From assembly GCA_900319895.1 (NCBI GenBank), contig ONQK01000039.1, positions 1 to 9,584 on the forward strand: a stretch of DNA of 9,584 nt. The letters are read 5' to 3'. How positions within the stretch are numbered: position 1 is the first letter of the stretch; each line of letters begins with the position of its first letter. The notes below the pieces were generated by a model that was not told the DNA's origin, did not search any database, and worked only from the letters and a program-made list of their open reading frames with translations. A program made the translations under genes and the position numbers. Below are positions 7,252 through 9,584 of this stretch, piece by piece. Source of the stretch: an uncultured Prevotella sp. (GTDB taxonomy: Bacteria > Bacteroidota > Bacteroidia > Bacteroidales > Bacteroidaceae).

Positions 7252-7358
7252 GAAAAAATATTTGTCGGCAAGGGATTTTCCTGTCTTTGGTAAATTTCAT
7301 GTCTCGCATTGGATGAAAATACGCGATTTATGCAGTCGGTGCCTGGGGCTATTGTTGA

Positions 7359-8648
7359 CTATTCGACATTTTTCTGTTTTTTCCCGAAATTTGGGTCGAT
7401 TTTTAGGAATGCCGTCACGGCAAATGTGACGGAACACAGCAGCATGACGATAATGAAGAACGACCGGTATCCGATGTTTTCTTGCAATGCGCCTGCAAAC
7501 AGCCCGGGAAGCATCATGGACAGTGCCATTAATCCGGTGCAGAAGGCATAATGGGAGGTCTTGTAAGCACCTCGGCTGTAATAAATCAAGTAGAGCATGT
7601 ATGCGGTGAAGCCGAATCCGTAGCCGAATTGTTCGATGAATACGCAGGAACTGATGATGGTGAGGCTTGAGGGCAGGGCATAGCTGAGATAGATGTAGAC
7701 GGCGTCGGGGAGGGTGATGGCGCAGACCATTGGCCAAAGCCAGTGCTTCAGGCCGTTTCTCCCAACGCAGATGCCGCCCAGAATCCCGCCCAGGGCCAGC
7801 CCGATGACGCCGATGGTGCCTTGTACAAGGCCTAATTCTTGTGGGGAGAGGCCGAGGCCGCCGGCATGTACATTGTCGATGAGGAATAGCGGGGAAATTT
7901 TGCCCAAAAGCCCTTCTGGCATGCGGTAGAGCAGTATGAACAGTAGTGCGGTAACCACTTCTTTGATGGGGAGTTTTACAAAGAATGTGGAAATCATCTT
8001 GGATAGTCCGAGAAATAGTTCCTGAGTGCTTTTCTTTTGATGATTACAGTCTTCTTTTGGCCTCGGCAAGACATAGTGGTGCCAAAGCCAAAGGGCGATG
8101 AAGATGCCCGTGACACCGTAAAAAACAATAACCCATGAGAATTTGATGCTGTTTTTGTAAATGACTTGCAGGTTGCCGGCTATCATGATGAGCACGCCCG
8201 ACCCGAAAACGGTGGCGAGGCGATAGAAAGTTGACCGGATGCCCACGAACCAGGCTTGCTCGTGCTCTTCCAGGCCGAGCATGTAGAATCCGTCGGCGGC
8301 AATGTCGTGGGTGGCGCTGGCAAAAGCCATTATCCAGAAGAAGAACAGCGTTCCTTGTAGCCAGAACGAGGTGGGGAGGGTGAAGGCTATTCCTCCGAAA
8401 GCGGCACCGATGAGGAGCTGCATGCCGACAATCCACCATCGCTTGCTCCTTAAGAGGTCGATGAACGGGCTCCACAGCGGTTTGATGACCCATGGCAGGT
8501 AGAGCCACGAGGTGTAGAACGTGATGTCTGCGTTGTTGAGACCCATTTGCTTGTACATGACCATTGAAATCGTCATCACTGCCACATACGGCAGCCCTTC
8601 AGCAAAGTAAAGGGAGGGGACCCATGCCCAAGGGGTTTTTATCTTCAT
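7359..8648 (-). CDS. ampG: AmpG-type muropeptide permease (MFS transporter)
   Basis: This 429-residue protein has about twelve hydrophobic segments with a central hydrophilic loop at about residues 193-215, the layout of a major facilitator transporter. Features matching the AmpG (PAT) family are FAEGLPY at 15-21 in the first helix, the LPWVIKPLWSPFID stretch at 51-64, ATHDIAADGFY at 112-122, and RMPEGLLG at 242-249 at the start of the second half. AmpG proteins import anhydro-muropeptides released from peptidoglycan across the inner membrane for recycling. The gene starts 21 bases after the stop of a SpoIID-domain gene, and in Bacteroidota such pairs occur in peptidoglycan-recycling neighbourhoods, which supports the same role here. 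The substrate is inferred; a different sugar or peptide substrate cannot be excluded. The protein ends in a Lys-rich cytoplasmic tail (GKKQKNVE). Confidence 0.83.
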   Translation of the reverse strand: MKIKTPWAWVPSLYFAEGLPYVAVMTISMVMYKQMGLNNADITFYTSWLYLPWVIKPLWSPFIDLLRSKRWWIVGMQLLIGAAFGGIAFTLPTSFWLQGTLFFFWIMAFASATHDIAADGFYMLGLEEHEQAWFVGIRSTFYRLATVFGSGVLIMIAGNLQVIYKNSIKFSWVIVFYGVTGIFIALWLWHHYVLPRPKEDCNHQKKSTQELFLGLSKMISTFFVKLPIKEVVTALLFILLYRMPEGLLGKISPLFLIDNVHAGGLGLSPQELGLVQGTIGVIGLALGGILGGICVGRNGLKHWLWPMVCAITLPDAVYIYLSYALPSSLTIISSCVFIEQFGYGFGFTAYMLYLIYYSRGAYKTSHYAFCTGLMALSMMLPGLFAGALQENIGYRSFFIIVMLLCSVTFAVTAFLKIDPNFGKKQKNVE

Positions 8649-8669
8649 TTTTCTGTTGTTTTGAGTGGC

Positions 8670-9584
8670 TTATTTGTATATTTGGGTGATTCTCGCACCT
8701 TGGTAGTAGTGTAAAAGGATGTCTTGGTAGGCGTATCCTCTCTCGCCCATGACGGCGGCACCGATTTGGCAAAGGCCGACGCCGTGCCCCCAGCCTGCTC
8801 CTGTGAGCAGGAAGCGTTGAGGGATGCCGTCCCTGACATCTTTCTTGTCTATGGTGAATGCACTGCTGTAAAGGTGGCTCTGGCTGAGCGCGCGCCGGAT
8901 TTCCAATTCCTTCCCGATGGTGAAGGTTGCCTTCGTCCCCACGATTTTCAGCTTGGAGATGCGTCCGCTTTTTCCTCTTTCCAGGGGGATGAGGTCTTTG
9001 ATGGCTCCCAAGTCCATCTTGAGCTTCTTTTCCAGCAGCTCGCAGAGCTCTTGTTGGGCGATTTCCTTCTCCCAACGGTAGAATTCTGGTGTCTCAAGGT
9101 CGTATTCGTTCAATACTTGTGCTAGGATTTTCCTGTCTTTGGTATTGCAGAAGGCTTCGGGCGTGGAGCGTATCCATTGTTCCGCCTGTTTCTCTCCATT
9201 TAGGCGGCCGGGGGCGTTTGCTGTCCAGTCTCTGACAGCGAGCAGGTAGGGCTTTTCCGTGTCTTCCCAGCAATATTGGAACTCTTCGGTCATGCCGCCG
9301 CAGCATTTTGAGAACCTGGCATCGCAAATTTGGCTCCCGTACATCAAAATTTGCCCTTTGGTCTCTTTGATGGCACGTTCCACATGGCTGTTGTTGGCTT
9401 TTGTGATGCCTTGGTAGCGTTGGCAGTGGTCGTCGGCGCAGACGTCGAATATGCTGTGGTCTTCCCGGTCGTACCAGCGTATCAGTTCGTCTTTGGTCTT
9501 GATGTAGGAGAAGAAGCTGTCCTCGCCGCGTCTCATCTTATTGCGTTTCTCGATTTGCGCCAGCAGCCATGACCGCGAGATGAC
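8670..9584 (-). CDS. SpoIID/LytB-domain protein, C-terminal part (5' end outside window)
   Basis: The frame is open to the right edge, giving 304 visible residues. The Met at 9536 is internal, because the 16 residues before it (VISRSWLLAQIEKR...) match the conserved A-V-x-A-R-S-Y-A-L element of SpoIID domains. Further family marks, numbered from the window edge, are CADDHCQRYQG at about 49-59, the CCGGMTE element at 94-100, and the C-terminal GWGHGVGLCQIGA motif at 264-276, followed by GYAYQDILLHYY. SpoIID proteins are lytic transglycosylases that cut peptidoglycan strands lacking stem peptides; LytB members enhance amidases. The catalytic Glu region and any signal peptide are outside the window. 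It lies 21 bases upstream of the permease gene, suggesting that cell-wall cleavage and uptake of the products are co-expressed. The organism need not sporulate. Confidence 0.9.
   Translation of the reverse strand, partial: VISRSWLLAQIEKRNKMRRGEDSFFSYIKTKDELIRWYDREDHSIFDVCADDHCQRYQGITKANNSHVERAIKETKGQILMYGSQICDARFSKCCGGMTEEFQYCWEDTEKPYLLAVRDWTANAPGRLNGEKQAEQWIRSTPEAFCNTKDRKILAQVLNEYDLETPEFYRWEKEIAQQELCELLEKKLKMDLGAIKDLIPLERGKSGRISKLKIVGTKATFTIGKELEIRRALSQSHLYSSAFTIDKKDVRDGIPQRFLLTGAGWGHGVGLCQIGAAVMGERGYAYQDILLHYYQGARITQIYK

Larger units (their letters stand above)
7032..7358. other. Intergenic region and mRNA leader upstream of the polysaccharide operon
   Basis: This 327-base stretch separates the permease stop codon from the wza start and is visibly more AT-rich than the genes around it. 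It contains the probable operon promoter (7211-7218), a dyad overlapping it (7188-7212), a direct repeat upstream (7226-7251) and a long-range inverted repeat in the leader (7088-7190). I see no clear intrinsic terminator for the permease transcript: no GC-rich hairpin followed by a T-run on the minus strand, so some read-through into the operon is possible. No regulator of the UpxY/UpxZ kind, which often heads Bacteroides capsule operons, is encoded here. A 93-codon minus-strand frame spans most of the region (7309 to 7028), but it includes the promoter and looks non-coding. A shorter frame inside it (7147 to 7028) is treated as a finding. Confidence 0.8.

Noticed and set aside
7028..7309. 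93-codon minus-strand frame filling the intergenic region
   Set aside because: It runs through the consensus promoter element, which it reads as SVSLR, a common artefact over such promoters. Only the part downstream of the promoter (7147 to 7028) is kept, as a tentative leader ORF.
8670..9536. SpoIID-domain gene starting at the ATG at 9536
   Set aside because: The frame stays open to the window edge and the preceding 16 residues match a conserved SpoIID element, so the true start is outside the window.

Overview
The window looks like chromosomal DNA from a member of the Bacteroidota, most likely the order Bacteroidales. Three things point there. The intergenic region carries a TAnnTTTG-type -7 box (TATCTTTG). 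Start codons are preceded by A-rich DNA and not by Shine-Dalgarno sequences. The export protein, tyrosine kinase, flippase and polymerase are all of the kinds found in Bacteroides-type surface polysaccharide loci. All eight recognised genes lie on the minus strand, so transcription runs from the right edge to the left edge.

Right part (9584 to 7359): the 3' part of a SpoIID/LytB-domain protein that enters from outside the window, followed 21 bases later by an AmpG-type permease. The pair suggests cell-wall (muropeptide) turnover and recycling.

Middle (7358 to 7032): 327 AT-rich bases with no convincing gene. They hold a strong -7 promoter element for the genes to the left, a dyad overlapping it, a direct repeat where the -33 box should be, and a long-range inverted repeat able to form a 16-bp helix in the roughly 170-base mRNA leader. 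This is the least explained part of the window.

Left part (7031 to 1): the first six genes of a Wzx/Wzy-dependent capsule or exopolysaccharide operon: outer-membrane export lipoprotein (Wza), fused Wzz/tyrosine autokinase (Wzc), PHP-type tyrosine phosphatase (CpsB/YwqE family), flippase (Wzx), polymerase (Wzy), and the start of a GT4-like glycosyltransferase that runs off the left edge. Spacing is very tight (12, 3, 11, -4 and 0 bases), which indicates one transcript with translational coupling. The glycosyltransferase and others beyond the edge would build lipid-linked repeat units. Wzx would flip them, Wzy would polymerise them, the Wzc/phosphatase pair would control chain length and assembly by cycling phosphorylation of a tyrosine-rich tail, and Wza would export the polymer.

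No tRNA, rRNA, CRISPR array, insertion sequence or integrase was seen. The protein-coding content is of familiar families. The leader and promoter architecture is what most deserves a second look.
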